64,000 bases of DNA from assembly GCF_003711515.1 (NCBI RefSeq), contig NW_021167092.1:49378-113377 (forward strand), read 5' to 3'. Positions 9,901 through 23,382 of this stretch are shown here, one piece after another. This DNA comes from Sodiomyces alkalinus F11. Lineage: Eukaryota; Ascomycota; Sordariomycetes; Glomerellales; Plectosphaerellaceae. Made by a program: the position numbers and the translations under genes. A model generated the notes under the pieces. It was not told the origin of the DNA. It did not search any database and saw only the letters and a list, made by a program, of their open reading frames with translations. Every line of letters begins with the position of its first letter. The stretch's first letter is position 1.

Positions 9901-12900
9901 GAGGCGGATTTATTCGGCGTCCCTAAAGTATTCTAACCCTACTTAGAGTAACGGAGGCGCTTAAGAGAGGTTCCCGCCCTCCTAAACGGACTATTAGTTA
10001 ACGACCCCTAAAAGATATAAAGATAACGACTAAGGAAGGATTTAACGCTTTAAGACCGAGGGGAGATTAGCCCTAATAGATTTAGAAAAAGAAACGACTA
10101 TATAGGTAAGATAAGAAGCATCTTTAGCACTTTTAATTATAAGACCCGCTACCGCAGAGGTAGTAACTATAAGAATAGAAGAAACCGATTAGATCGCGAT
10201 AGAGTAGATTCCGGATATAGAATAGACTCGATAAGGGGCTTATAACCCTTACTACTAATTAAGATAGACTCTTACACGATAGCGAAGAAAAGATAAAACC
10301 GCTAAAAGCAGGTTACCCGGATTAGGGTAACTGACCCCTAGCAGACCTAATAAAAAGCTAATACTAAGTATAGGAGTAAAATAATAATACCTTATAAAAG
10401 GACCTAATAATCTAGTAAAGACCTTTAGGGTCCTATTAGCAAGTTATAAGACTTCTTCGTAAGACCTAGCGCGTAATATTACTAATATTAATATCTGTGA
10501 GTATAGCCCCTTTACTAATAGGTAATCTCCTAATTATAGGGGGCCTCTTCCTTTAAAGTAAGTTAAAAAAGCTAGACCCCGAAAATAAATATTATAGAGC
10601 GAAATCTAGGACTATTATTACCCTTTTATTAAAGACTTTATTACTTTTATTAAGATAAGATAATATATATACTAACCTAACTAGTATCTAGAATACCTAT
10701 AGGATCTTCTCGCTAAATAATTAATTCGAAGAACCTTTCCCTAAACGCCCTAACCCTATTATTATTATTCGCCTACCCCCTCGTACTTATACCTGAAACA
10801 CTATAGATACTTAGACTTAGTATCATAAGCCTAAACCCCGTTATCGTTATTAGCGACTCCGATAATAAGGCTCCCTCGCCGGCTATTCCCCTTATTCTCA
10901 CGCCCGCCACTTCTACTACCCCTAATTAGGGGAACCACGATATCGGGGCTACGGCCTTACCTCCGCCCGCTCCTAGGCCGACTACTATATTTACCACGAC
11001 TCCGACTACTATTTCGATAACTACCCCTAATACTACCCCTACTTAGCCTATCTTCACTATCTAGCCTACTCCTAAACGTTAATAGCCCTCTACTACCGCT
11101 AAAGACCTAATTAAGCTACTATAAGCCTTAATAAGCCGTGACCGAGAGAGTACTATCGCCGAGGTTATTAAAGCCCTACTACCTATTACTACCACGTTAA
11201 GAGCACCCCTAAATCCCCTTACTACTAGAGCTCCCCGCTTTAGTAGTAAGTCTCTCTCCACATTCCTTTAGTAGTATAATAACTATACTAAGCTTAACCG
11301 CCTTAGTAAAGCTAATAAGATTATCTATATTAACCTATACACGGACACGGCTATTTATCCCGTTATCGAATACCTAATTAAAGAGGTTTAAGCCGCTAAA
11401 GGTAGTTAGTCTAATTTAGTTAAGAAGCTTATTAAAGAGTACTCTTATCTAGATCCTAACTACTAACTTAACTTCTCTTATAAGGTTTATTAGCTTCGGG
11501 TAAAATATAAGACGTATAAGATTAATAGCGTTTATTAGGTTAGGGACTTACTATACTAAATCACTATCTAGAAGGCTAAGGCAGAGCGGGTTTAAGGTAC
11601 TTTTATCGAGGACTCCGAGCTTTACGGTATCGTCCTTACTATTCTACACAGGGATATTCATATATTTATTGCTAATAAGCTTAAGATCCGAGGCACTGAT
11701 TTAAGAAAGATAGTTAAGAGCTATAGCCTGATTTCGGACCTACTACGGGAGTAATCTACGGATATCTAGGAAGTAGAGGGTAAGCCTATAGATAAGGACG
11801 CTATACTAGGTATAGTTAAGTCTAATTAGCCTAATAGTACCGTATTCTAGCCTATAATCTTAAGGCGGCCTACTATAGTCTAGGAGTCTATAGCCTTTTA
11901 ATCGGATATAGATAAGCTCGTTAATCTCCTCGAGAAGTATACTATTTCCTTTATCTATAATAGAGCTAAAGGCATTAGGGGTATTACTGCCTAAGTACTC
12001 GCCCTATCTAAGAGAATAGGCACGGAAAAGGTCTAAGCCCTCCTCGCTATAAAGTCTAATCTAAAGAACGCCTTTTATACTATCCTTAAGCACGCTTCTT
12101 AGCCTACGATAACTACTTTAGTGTATTTCGCTACCCCTAATTAGGCTAATAGTGCCGCTTACTAGCCTAATAACGCTTAGTATACCGAGGAGATCTACTA
12201 TAAAGGACCCCGCCCTAGATATAATAACCGATATAATAATAACCGCCTAACCTAATAACACGATAACCGCCTAGGATAGCAGAGAGGTGCCTAGAGTAAT
12301 ACCTAACCCCTACTAACTCGTTACTAGTATTACGGCTAAAAAGGGTATCGGAGAGATAACTACCCTATCCTAATCTATAATAGCGCTTATAACCTAGTTA
12401 AGTAGTAGTTCCCCAAGTATTTAGTAATAGATTAGACCGGTACCTAAGTAGCCTGCCTAAAAAGCGAGCTACGGGTTAATAAGTACTAGCTATACCGACG
12501 CCTTATACTATATTAGCTAGCCACTAAGCTCTATAGCCGATTTAAGGAGCTCGTAGAACTCTATATTAAGACCTTCCAGCCCGCTACCCTCCCCTATAAG
12601 ACTAAAGAGACTAATAGGCTTATAATTAAGTACGTAGTTAAGCAGGTATAAAAGTAGTAGGCCGGTTAGGGTAATTAGGCTAACTAAGCTATTAAAGCCT
12701 TAAGAGTTACTAAGGTTACAGGATCTATTAATTTTATTATTACTAGAGTATATACTACATCTATATCTCGATACACTTTAACCGACCCCTAAGACTCTTT
12801 TCGTACTACTAGAAGTAGGAGAAGTAATAAACCTATACTAAAAGTAGCTAGTTTCCCTAATTAGGCTATTGAATAGACCCTATCGACTCCGGAAAGCTCC

Positions 12901-13400
12901 TAAAGGGTTATAGAAATAGTTAATAACGCCGATATAGAAGACGGACTAGCCCCTAATTCAATAGCCCCTATATCTAGACCCGCTATTACCTTAACTATTA
13001 CCCGGCCTGCCTCACGGGCCTTAGCTTAAAAAGATACCTTTAATTTATTTAACTAGGAGGCCGTTATATAGAAGGTCCGCGAGAAGAGCCTAAAGGACTC
13101 TTTAAAGATAGAGGTTAAGATTCCTATAGTTTACCTCCTCTTCACTAATAAAGCTATGCTCGCGGACTATAAGGAGATACTAAGGTTAATCGGTAGCTAA
13201 GTAAAGCCTTATAAAGTTATCCGCTTAGCCCCTAAAAAGGCCTTTTTTATAGACTCTTTACCCCTTAGACCCGAGCGCCCTATATAGTTTACGAATACTA
13301 TGACTATAGCCCCTACGCCTAATAATACCCTATCTATTACGCCCGCCCCGATAATTAATAAACTAAAGCCTCCTACTATTTACGCTAAGTATATAATAAT
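9901..13400 (+). pseudogene. G1 Gag region, RIP-damaged
   Basis: Plus-strand frame starting at 9901 (same phase as pol) is open apart from TAG/TAA codons and occasional TGA. Around 10840-11060 it is Pro/Thr/Ser-rich (for example ISDSDNKAPSPAIP and many TTP repeats). From 11100 to 12800 it looks globular and Gag-like (HRDIHIFIANKLKIRG near 11650). I see no intact CCHC knuckle. No start codon can be chosen with confidence. The assignment to Gag rests on position upstream of protease in the same frame, not on a recognised domain. Confidence 0.5.
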
Positions 13401-16400
13401 ATAGGTTAGCCTAACTAAGCGAATAGCTAAGGCCTACCTTATAAAGGATTATTTCTAGATAGTTATTAATATAGGAGCCGTCTTTAATACTATCCGGCTA
13501 GACCTTATAGAGAACCTAGGATTACGGGGCCGTGTAGAGAAAAGCAGTATCGCGATTAAGAGAATTAATAACGTAGATAGGGTAAACTACGTAGGCTATC
13601 TAGAAGAGTACCTTTAGGTTAGGGACTAGCACGGGAAGGTCTATTTTATAGTAATCGAGGGGATAGGACCCGGAATACTCTTTAGCCTACTATTCTTACT
13701 CGATAGTTATGCCTCTTTTACCTATAAGGATAGATAGATTAATATAGACTTTCCCTACGGGGATACCTATAATATCGTCCTTATTGCTAATAGGGAAGAA
13801 GTCGACGACCGCCCTTATAGATAAAGCTAGCCTAAGTTTAAAGAGGAGGAGAAGCGCTAAAAGGAGGAGGATTTAATCGATTAGAGTATCGGGTAGGGGG
13901 AGGATGGCGTCTATTATAGTTAGTCTAGGGCCGCTGCCTTAATATCGAGTAATAATAGGACTAACGGTTCGCCCGATTAGGGGGCGAAAGAGGAGGAGGA
14001 GATGGAGGAGGAGGAGAAGGGCGACGACGATATTTTCTTTTATTTAGATAATAAGAATAATATTACTTTAATCGCCTTCCTACTTACGGAGGAGGTAAAG
14101 CCCTTAACGTAGAGAATTTATATAGCCTTAAGGGCGATACTATAAAATTAGGGCCGAGGATATAAGAGGTGTATCGCGGAGGCTCCCTATATAATAACTA
14201 TAACTATATAATAATAACTAATTTATACTAACTACTTATCTTTTTCGACTTTTCTATACTACTATTAGTCGAATCACCCTAATAGCCTCTTAGTCTTATA
14301 TTTTCGGAAGGACCGGATAATATAGGATAATTCCTAGATAAGAGCGCTCGAGGCTTTAAAGAAAGAGGAGGATAATATTATTAGTATAGCCGCGGTTACG
14401 ACGAAAAGGCTATAATAACCTAAGAGGAGGAAGTCCTAGGATCTTATTACAAAGGTATACTATTCCCCTAATCCCGGAGGCTTCTTTACTATATAGAAGC
14501 CTAAGGCTTTTAAAGTGTACCCTTTTAACGATATTCCGTTTAATAGAAGTATCCCTAATAAAGACCACTACTAAAAAAAGAATATTCTTATAGAAATTAA
14601 AGAGGAAGACTAAGAACTAGAAGATAAGCGGTTTATTAGCTTAATTATACTAAAGTTTTCTAAAATTATACCTTATTCACGCCTTATACCCGAAAGACTT
14701 AACGCTATCCTAAAGACTGTCGATTACTTAACCTCTAAGGAATAAGAGGTCTTAATAAAGGTCCTCCTATACCGCGAGGTAGCTATTATATAGGATTAGA
14801 CTAAGTACGGCCGCCTTAATAAACGGGTAGCCCCTTTATAGAAGATTCGGGCGGTTCTTTATAAGGCGTAATAAGCGAAGGGGATCCTTATCCTTAAGGC
14901 TTTAGAGTCTATAGTCGTGTAGATAATAAAGGACCGCCTTAAGAAAGGTGTAATCGAGGAGAGCTATATAGCCTACTATAGCTCTTAGTTCTTAGTTAAG
15001 AAGAAGGATAGTAATATACGGCTTATTAACTCGGCTACTAAGATTAATATAATAACCCTTTAAGATACCTTTATACCGCCTAGGGCCGATAATTTCTCCG
15101 AGGATTTCGCTATATATAAGCTTATATCCCTCTTAAACCTTTTCTCCGGCTACGATTAGGTTACTCTTAACGAGGAGTCTTAAGATCTAACCACCTTTAC
15201 AACTATTATTAGACTCTTTAGAATATATACCCTTCCTTAGGGGGCTATTATTTTAATAGCCTAGTTTATACGTATTATAACCCGTATCCTTTACGACCTT
15301 ATTTCTTAGTACTATAGACCCTTTATTAACGATATCGTAGTAAAAGGACCGATAACTACCTATAAGGATACCCTAATTAGGCCTAAAATTCGCTGTTTTA
15401 TAGCCGAGTATATCGCTAATATCGATAAAGTGCTTCTTAACGTAGAGCTAGCTAAAGGTATTATCGTAGGTGTTAAAAGCTAGTAGTATTAAAAAGTAGC
15501 TACTATTATAGGCTATATTTATAGTACTAATAGTTATTCCCCTAAGTAGGCTAAGATAGCGAAGGTCCGAGAGTAGGAGGGGTATAGTACGGTTTCTAAT
15601 ATTTATTTATTCCTCGGTCTTGCTACCTTTTACTAAGTCTGGATTTATAAGTTCGCTATGATCGCTAAACCCCTAACCGACCTACTATAGAAGAATACTA
15701 CCTTTAAGTGGGAGGAGCCTTAATAATATGCTATAAACGCCCTTAAAAAGGCCCTTACTACTACCCCTATCCTGATTATTATCTAGTACGGCGAAGGCGT
15801 AGGAGTTATCTACGTTATTATCGACGTTAGTATAAATAGATAGGGTAGAATCCTCGGATAGTACGCTAAGGATAAAAGAGCCGTGGTATAGTATAAAAGC
15901 AGTCGTTAGTCTCCTATAAAAAGGGTCTATAATACTAGTAAGCTAGAGCTAAGAGGAGTCCTAAAAACCCTTCGGCGCCTATACAACTACCTTTATAGGG
16001 TTTACTTTATCCTCGAAACCGATACCTAAGCCCTTTTATCCTAATTAAAAGGATCTACTACGAACCTCCTTAATACCTTAATTACCCGATAGCTCGCCTA
16101 GATCCGGCTTTTCGACTTCGACGTTAAGTATATTAAAGGATCTAAGAATACTATAGCCGATAGACTCTCCCGGATACCCGGAATACCCTTTAATTAGACT
16201 AACGATAATACCGAAAGAGACCTAAACGACTTCGTGGACGATAGAATCTTCTATAGAGAAGCCGAGAAGTAATTCGATAACCCTACCCTAGCTAATGATA
16301 TCCTCGATAAGGACTTTACCTAGAGTTAGTTTTCCCGATAAGTAGCTACCTTTTTGACGACCTTTTATATACCTAAAGGAATAGATCCTAAGGAAGCCTA

Positions 16401-17900
16401 TAGAGTTAAAGATAGGGCTACCCGTGTATTCCTTAAGGATAGACTATTATAGACCCGAGTAATTAAGGCCGATTCGACCCCTAAATGCTAGATCAACGAT
16501 AACGATACCTAGGTTATCCTAATTAGGAGAGCCTACGATAAATCCTAATACCGAGGAAGGCAGGGCACTTACTATTACCTTACCGTTAACTACTTCTAGG
16601 ATAGTATCTATAAAAGCGTTTAGAGGTTTATCGAGTCCTATTCCGAATACTAAGCCCGCTATAGCTATTCCTAGAAGGACCCTCGAATCTTAGTAAGCCT
16701 GCCCGAAACCGCCCTCCCTTTTACCTAGGTTAGCCTAAACGTTTAATATCTCTAAGGGTAGTATCTTATAAAGGCCCGCTATATATTTATAGGTTAGGTT
16801 AAGGCTCGACTATTAAAGAAGAATACGTCTAAGGCTATTACCTTATTTTTATAGGAAGATATAATCTATAGGTATAGGCTTTATATAATCCTCCTTATAG
16901 ATAAAGGTCCCGAGAATAAGGGTTATATAATTAAGCTAAACCGTCGTTATAGGACTACTCGAAAGCTCGCCTCGGCCTATTACCCCCGCGTTAATAGCCT
17001 TAACGCGGTTAGGTATAAGGCTATTACCCACGCTCTATCTATCTAGTCGAAGCTTTACCCTAAAGCCCTTTATAAGATCCTCCCGATAATCTTTTTCGCT
17101 AACTATATAACGGTAAAAGCTTCTACTAGCCGTATCCCTTTCTTCCTTCTATACGGCTATAAGGCTATTATCCCGATTAAGATAACCTACCTAACCTAAA
17201 AAGTACTAGACTAAGGCCGCGTCGAAACCTCTAAGGATAAGATAATACTTCGGTTAAGGGCTTTTACCTAGCTCAATACCGACCGATATACTACTATTAC
17301 TATAATCACTAAATAATAAGGGTAACGGATAACCTATATTAACGCTAGCTATACCCGAGTACTCCGTAAGTAAAGGCTATAAGTTAAGGATCTTATACTA
17401 ATTCACGATACTAAGAAAGCTATTAATATAAGCTATAAGGCTAAGCTCGACTACTAATAGAATAGCCTATATTATATCCGGAAGGCTAATCACGATAATA
17501 AGTCCTTAATTCTTAAGACTCTTACTAAGAAAGAACTAAAAGGGATTACTTTTACCACTAACCGCTTAAAGAAGTTTATCTAAAACGATAATAGGTATTA
17601 GGAGCCTAAGGACTAAACTATACTTAAATAAGACTATAGCGAGGAGCTTAAGATTACGTACCCCGCCTAAGGAGCGCTTATTACCGAAGAAGTTACCGAA
17701 GTACCCCTTTTACCTAGTAAGGACCCTAAGGAAGATACTAGGGCTAAGGATAATATTAATTCCCCTAATTATACTATTAACCGTTTTTTACGCCGCTCCG
17801 AGAGACTAAAAGAGTTATTAGGGGAGTATTATAAGAAGCTAGAGGAAGAGTTAAAAAAGGTAAGGGAGTCTAGTACTATTAAGGTATAGATTCTATAGCG
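13401..17900 (+). pseudogene. G1 Pol: protease, RT, RNase H, integrase
   Basis: All domains share one phase. Protease: VINIGAVFNTIRL near 13462-13500, catalytic Asp now Asn. RT: RLINSATKINIITL near 15018-15060, and FINDIVVKGP near 15322-15350, where the first catalytic Asp is Asn. RNase H: VIIDVSINR near 15814-15840 keeps its Asp. Integrase: KARLLKKNTSKAITLFL near 16800-16850, then DKGPENKGY near 16900, as in fungal Gypsy integrases with a VDGGPENKG block. The frame ends with a charged segment (RRSERLKELLGEYYKKLEEELKK) near 17790-17860. I see no chromodomain. Stops are TAG/TAA at Gln or Trp positions; I found no frameshift. Confidence 0.85.
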
Positions 17901-18929
17901 CTTAGATTTTAACCCGAGTAAGTACGAGGATTATACTAGTAAGCTATATTTTATTTCTTATTATCACTTTCCCTAATTTCCCTTATTTTTAAAGCCTATA
18001 CTCGCCGGGAGGCTAACGTATAGCCTTAGGGCTAAGGGTAAATAAAGCTAAGTCTTTTATCCACCTAAAATCGCGATATACGCTAGTATAAAGGGCGTAA
18101 GCCTATTAATAATCTTCCTAACTACTATCCTAATCCGTTTCTTTTTTAAACTTTTACGTTTATTACCCTAATCAGAAAGACTATAAACCCGTCTAGACTT
18201 ATTTCCCCGACTAGAAAACCTTTTCCTATATTTATTATCTATTATATTTATAAGTAAACCTAACTACGTAGACGTTACCGAGATATACCAATATATACTC
18301 TCTTTTCTATAATAAGTATAGGTTTCTTTTATTATAATCTCGAATTCTTTACTTCTATTCCCCTAATTACCGTATAATTTATCGGATCTAAGCTAAATTA
18401 TACCTGGTTTAATATAAGCTACCTATTCTGCGGAAAAGAGTTATAATCGGGGATAACTAGTATAGGGACGATTATTAAGGGTATAATATAATTAAGAGAA
18501 ATACTGTTAAAGGCTATAAGCTATAAATAGTGAATCCCTCCTTTATTAACCCTAGTACTAGTAACTTATTAAGTTATTACGTTAATCTTAATAGCCTAAC
18601 TTTAAAAGTATAAAGGCCCTCTCCTTTCCACTACTTAAAGCCCCTTTTCCTAATCTCTATTACTAATCGCTCTCCCTATTACTAATATTATACCCTTATT
18701 CCCCTAACCACGCCTATATATATATTACCCTTAAATCTACTATACGTAAGTTCCTTATCCGGAAAGAAAAGACTAATACTATACCTATTACTAGAAGAGT
18801 AAGTTCAAGACACTAAGTCAACGGCGTTAAGAGCCCCGCTAGAAAAACCCCTAAAAAAGACAAACGTAATATTATAACGATAATAGCGATAATAATAATA
18901 AACCCCGGAAAGTCCGGGGATTCCCTAGC
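17901..18929. other. G1 spacer after Pol
   Basis: About 1 kb follows Pol before the antisense frame. The Pol frame may continue weakly to about 18160. The stretch includes TTACCCTAATCAGAA at about 18166-18180, also present in both LTRs. No domain was recognised. Confidence 0.4.
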
Positions 18930-20545
18930 TTTATTAGCCTAATTAAGCGACTACCGGCCGCTGCCTATAAATCTTATTCTTCTTATAAGGGCTTTATTAG
19001 GTCTATAGAGTCTACTTATATAGAGTAGAAAACGGATTACTATATAGAGAAGGAAAAAGAGAAGAAGATAAGCTACGAAGAAGACCTCTTTTTATACCTT
19101 TTCCCCCCTAACCTTATTACCTATTCCCCTAATCGGACCTATCACGAAGTTCTCGCGAAAAGAGTAAAAGCCCTGGTTATTAGAGAATATCGCTTCTTAG
19201 AAATCCCGTTTATCTATTAGAGTTATATTATCTGGATAATTAACTATCTAATTCCCTTCCCTATAAGCTACCTAGTAAACCACGCACCTATCCTTACTAC
19301 TTATTCCCCTGATTATAAAACACCCTATTAAGTAAATAACTTAGTTTCTAGGTTAGGATCGCTTTTATAGTTACCTTCCTCCGGGCCGTACTTCTCGGAA
19401 ACCCGGCGCTAAATATAAGCCCCCTTAGGGAGCGGAATAGTCTAGTAAATAACTATTTCCTCTTAGTTAGGCACCTCCTTAGCCTTACGAATAATATTAT
19501 AATACCCGTCTACGGTCTTCCTATATTAAGCTAGGAGTACTAGGATAAGTCTAAGTAAGCTATTATAAGCTTTAAGAGTCTTACCGCTATAAGCCTAACG
19601 TATTTAGCGAGTAATTTTATAGTCTATAGCGGTTATATTAATTAGGAAAACGCCGGTCCGAGGTAAGTAGATCGGGTGCCGTTTATTATTATAGAAGGAC
19701 TAAGGTAGTATTGAGGTATCCTGGGGGAGGGGATTATAGTATTTAAAGCCGGGGTGATTATTATCGGGCTAGCTAATCTTATACTTAGCCTACTAGAACT
19801 CCTTATAAAGGCTATCGTCCCGGAACGTGTAAGTAGACTTATAGAATAAATAGTTAGCGTAGTCGGGGAAGCGTGGATTCTACGACAGGGAAATGCACTT
19901 ATAGAATAAGTACGTGATCTTATTATTAACCCGATCTATTATAGCTATCTAGTATTCTTCATAGCACTAGCAGGGCACCTTATAAACTATGCTATATACC
20001 TATATAATAAGTGCTTTAACGGCGTAAGGCCTTATTATAATCTTTATAATATACTCTTTCCAGGGACTTATAAGGTCCTTAGCCACGATATAACGGCGGA
20101 ATAAGAGCGTCTTAAAGAAGTCGTGTATCTTCTTAAGTAAAGCCTATTCTATATCCCGGTTAGTAATATTTAATAAGGTATCCTAAAACCAGTTCGAAAC
20201 GGTAAGCCGGGTATCTAAATTAATAACCGAAGATAGGAGGTTAAGCTTACTATATAAAACGCCGCCCTTACTAGCTACTTTAAACTAACCGATATAGGTA
20301 TTAACCTTAGTACCGAAGTTAGTATCCCCTAATCAGGGTAACTATAAGAAATAGGGAAGGAAAACTTATAGTTATATCTATAGCCGTTACCTAAACGTTA
20401 TACTTATTAGGAGTACCCTTCGTTAAACGCGTCTTAGTCTAAAACCACGGAATAGGCTTAACGGACTCTTACCTACTAACGGCCTTCTTACGTTTATACG
20501 GCTCCGCCTCGTTTAATATTCTAATTATATACTTAGAGGCTATAG
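18930..20545 (-). pseudogene. G1 accessory ORF A, antisense, unknown
   Basis: Read on the minus strand, this gives a coding-like frame interrupted by TAG/TAA. Segments such as KKIHDFFKTLLFRRYIVAK, PWKEYIIKIIIRPYAVKAL and KSTYTFRDDSLYKEF have normal protein composition, whereas the plus strand reads poorly. I do not recognise a family; it does not look like an envelope protein, chromodomain or second reverse transcriptase. Start and end are approximate. It could be an element-encoded accessory gene, a captured host gene or part of a nested element without visible ends. Confidence 0.35.
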
Positions 20546-21277
20546 TGTGTGTTTAAGAAGTTAAGAAGTTAAGAAGTGGTAGTGCTATCTAAGAGATATC
20601 TAAAGAAGTGATAAAGTTACTTAAAAAAAGAAGAATAAGGAGCCGGGTACCCTATAACTTTTATATTTAAGAGACTAATAAATAAAGGTATTAACGGCAC
20701 GGCTTATAGCTTCTATAAGTTAAAGGAGGTATTACTAATAAAGTAATTATAACTATTCGACCTGCCTTTAGAGCTATTTATAGCTACCTCCTTTTATTTC
20801 CCTTTATTATAGAATCATAACTCCGCCTACTACCTAATAATAAACGAAAAGCCTTATCCGATATTTACTAGCTAATTATAGTAAGCGTTTCTAATATCGA
20901 TTTCCTAATTTAGCACCCTTTTTCCAATTTATAAAGACTACCTTTATTATAACTTAGGAAATAACCTCCTTTAACGACTAAAAGACTGTTTAGGCTATAG
21001 TTATAAGCTAAGGACTCTTACTTTAAGGAGAGAACCTTTAGGAGACGCCCTCGGAGGATAAATAGAACCCTTTTTAGCCTTAATCCTAATCTTCCCCTTC
21101 GATATATCCTTATAGACTCCGGCTTACTTATCTTTTCTCTATTATATTTACCCCCTTTTTACTATTTTAACCTCCCTATCTCCCTAACGCCCCTCCTTTC
21201 CCCCTTTTATTTTCTCTTTTTCTTTTATAAAGAACCGTTACTAAAAACCCCAATCAGGGTAATATAAGTAACCGTAG

Positions 21278-23230
21278 ATGCCAGAACCCGTAAGCACTAA
21301 CGCTATAGCCGTTAATAACTTAGTAGACTACTAGGTCGCCGCCCCTAAGGGCTTAGACCTAAATAAGGGCGTTTAACCTAAGGGATAAACCGCTATTAAA
21401 CTAAGTACTAGGCCTTATAAGGAGTATAACCCTAAAAAGAGTAAATAAGTATTCCTAGTAACCGGTTTACCGTACCGTCTTTTTAAGGCTATAGATAATA
21501 AAGCCTCTTATACTAGGTTTAGAGCTATTTTAAAGGATAGCTAGTAGATAGTTTAGGGACTCCTAGATAAGAATAAGAATAACGGGTTAGATATAAAGGC
21601 TATAGGGCTTACCGTATTATAATCGCCTCTAATAATCTTATATAGCGAAGGATATCTTAAGGTCCGTTCTATCTTAATATTAGCCTATCGGCTATATAAA
21701 GATATTAAGGCCGATAGGTGGTAAGAGAAGAGTATTATAGAAGACGTAATAAGTGTAGTGGTTAGCCGTAGGTAAGGGGATTTAAGGCCTACGGTATTCC
21801 TTAATAGGATTCTATACTAAGGAATAGATACTAAGGGTAAGGCGGAGTTTATAACTCTCTCTAATAAGACGCGGTAGCGTGCTAAAACCAGCCGCTTTAT
21901 CCTTATAATCTGCTATACTAACGGTAACTATTGTATTAGCCTAATTATTAACTAGGAGATTTAGATTATATATAGGTATAATAGTATATAGTCTAACGGT
22001 AAAGCAAAATAACGCCTCCTTAAAGTTACCCGCCTTATAATACTATAGATAATTTTTATTAGAGCTCCTAAGGAAGCCGTTAATAGTATAGCTAAGAAGT
22101 TCTATATTATCCCTAGTCCTATATAGCTAGAGGGTTACTTATATAGTCCCTTTATTATAGAATAGATTCAACCTTTAGTCTAAAAGGGATACTTATTCCC
22201 TTAGAGCTCCAAGATTTATAGATTTACTTAAGGCCGTTATTACGGGAATAATATCGGGGAATATACTTAGTATATTAAAGAAGGCTAGGTGATTTATATT
22301 AGTAAACTCTTCGGCTTCGGTCACTATATAGAATTAGCTATAAAGCCCGCGACGCCACCTTCTAAGGCCCTTAAAACGACTAGATTTTAGCCTATTAATA
22401 AGACTAAGAAGTCGATACCGGTTAACCCGCCTAAGGGTCCTAAGACTCCTAAGACGTCTAAAGCTAAGAAAGAGTCTATTAACCTTATTAGTTCCCTTAA
22501 TCCCGAGATTATAGACCTTACTAACACGTCTAGCCAGAGTTTCTAGGACCCCCTAGTATTATCCGATAGTAGTAGTAACGTCGACGACGTAGGTCTTAGT
22601 AGTCTCGAGCTTTAGACGCCTAAGGGTAAGAAAGTAGTTAAGTAAACGCCGCCGACTATTAAGAAAACGCTACCCCCGAAGATACCGAAGATATCTAAGA
22701 CTCTAAAGACTCTAAAGACTCTAAAGGCGCCTAAGCCCTTTATCGCTTTAAAGAAAAGGAGTTACGATATCTAAGATAAGTAGGAAGAGGAGGCGAAGTA
22801 CTACGCTAAAGGCACTAAGATATCACGTTACCTTCTATACTATAGACTCGCAGATATATAGCCTCTAGCTAAGCGCGTTGGTCCTATTAGACTAAGTCTA
22901 TATACTAAGGAAGAATAGGTTAAGTCCTTTAATAACCCGTACCGAGCTAGCCTCTAAGACGTAGTGGCTAATAGCATACTATATCTGCCGCCGCCTTAAG
23001 TAGTACCTTAGGAAGGATAGCTCCGCTATAACGCGGGGATTAAATCAGAGGCAGATAAGGCTACCGCTAATTAAAATACTAGGAAGGCTAATAAGCCTAA
23101 CTATATAGTCGGAGGGAGGACTTTACGGAAGTATAAGTAAAGGTATATATAGTGGATTTAATAAAGGACGTCTTAAGGATCTAGTTAATAAGGACTAGTA
23201 TAGCACGGTATATACGGGGGAACTAGAACT
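21278..23230 (+). pseudogene. G1 accessory ORF B, sense, unknown
   Basis: An ATG at 21278 opens a plus-strand frame (MPEPVSTNAIAV...) of about 640 codons, broken only by TAG/TAA. The first ~330 codons look globular (VFLVTGLPYRLFKAIDNKASY). The rest is basic and low-complexity: PPKGPKTPKTSKAKK, then EIIDLTNTS, which resembles a SUMO-interacting motif, then a short tandem repeat LKTLKTLK near 22707-22740. It ends shortly before the 3' LTR. A Gag-like or DNA-binding role is possible but unsupported. The stop position is uncertain because terminal TAA codons may be mutated Gln. Confidence 0.45.
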
Positions 23231-23382
23231 AAGAGAATCTCTAACTTAGTATATATAAAAAACGGGGTGATTAGAGAAGTAAGGGTGTATAATAGCTCTT
23301 TACTTAGTTTATTTACTTATATATGCTTATTTCAGGAGTTATCTATACTATAAGGGCGTAGTTAAGATAACTAGGGCCGTAT

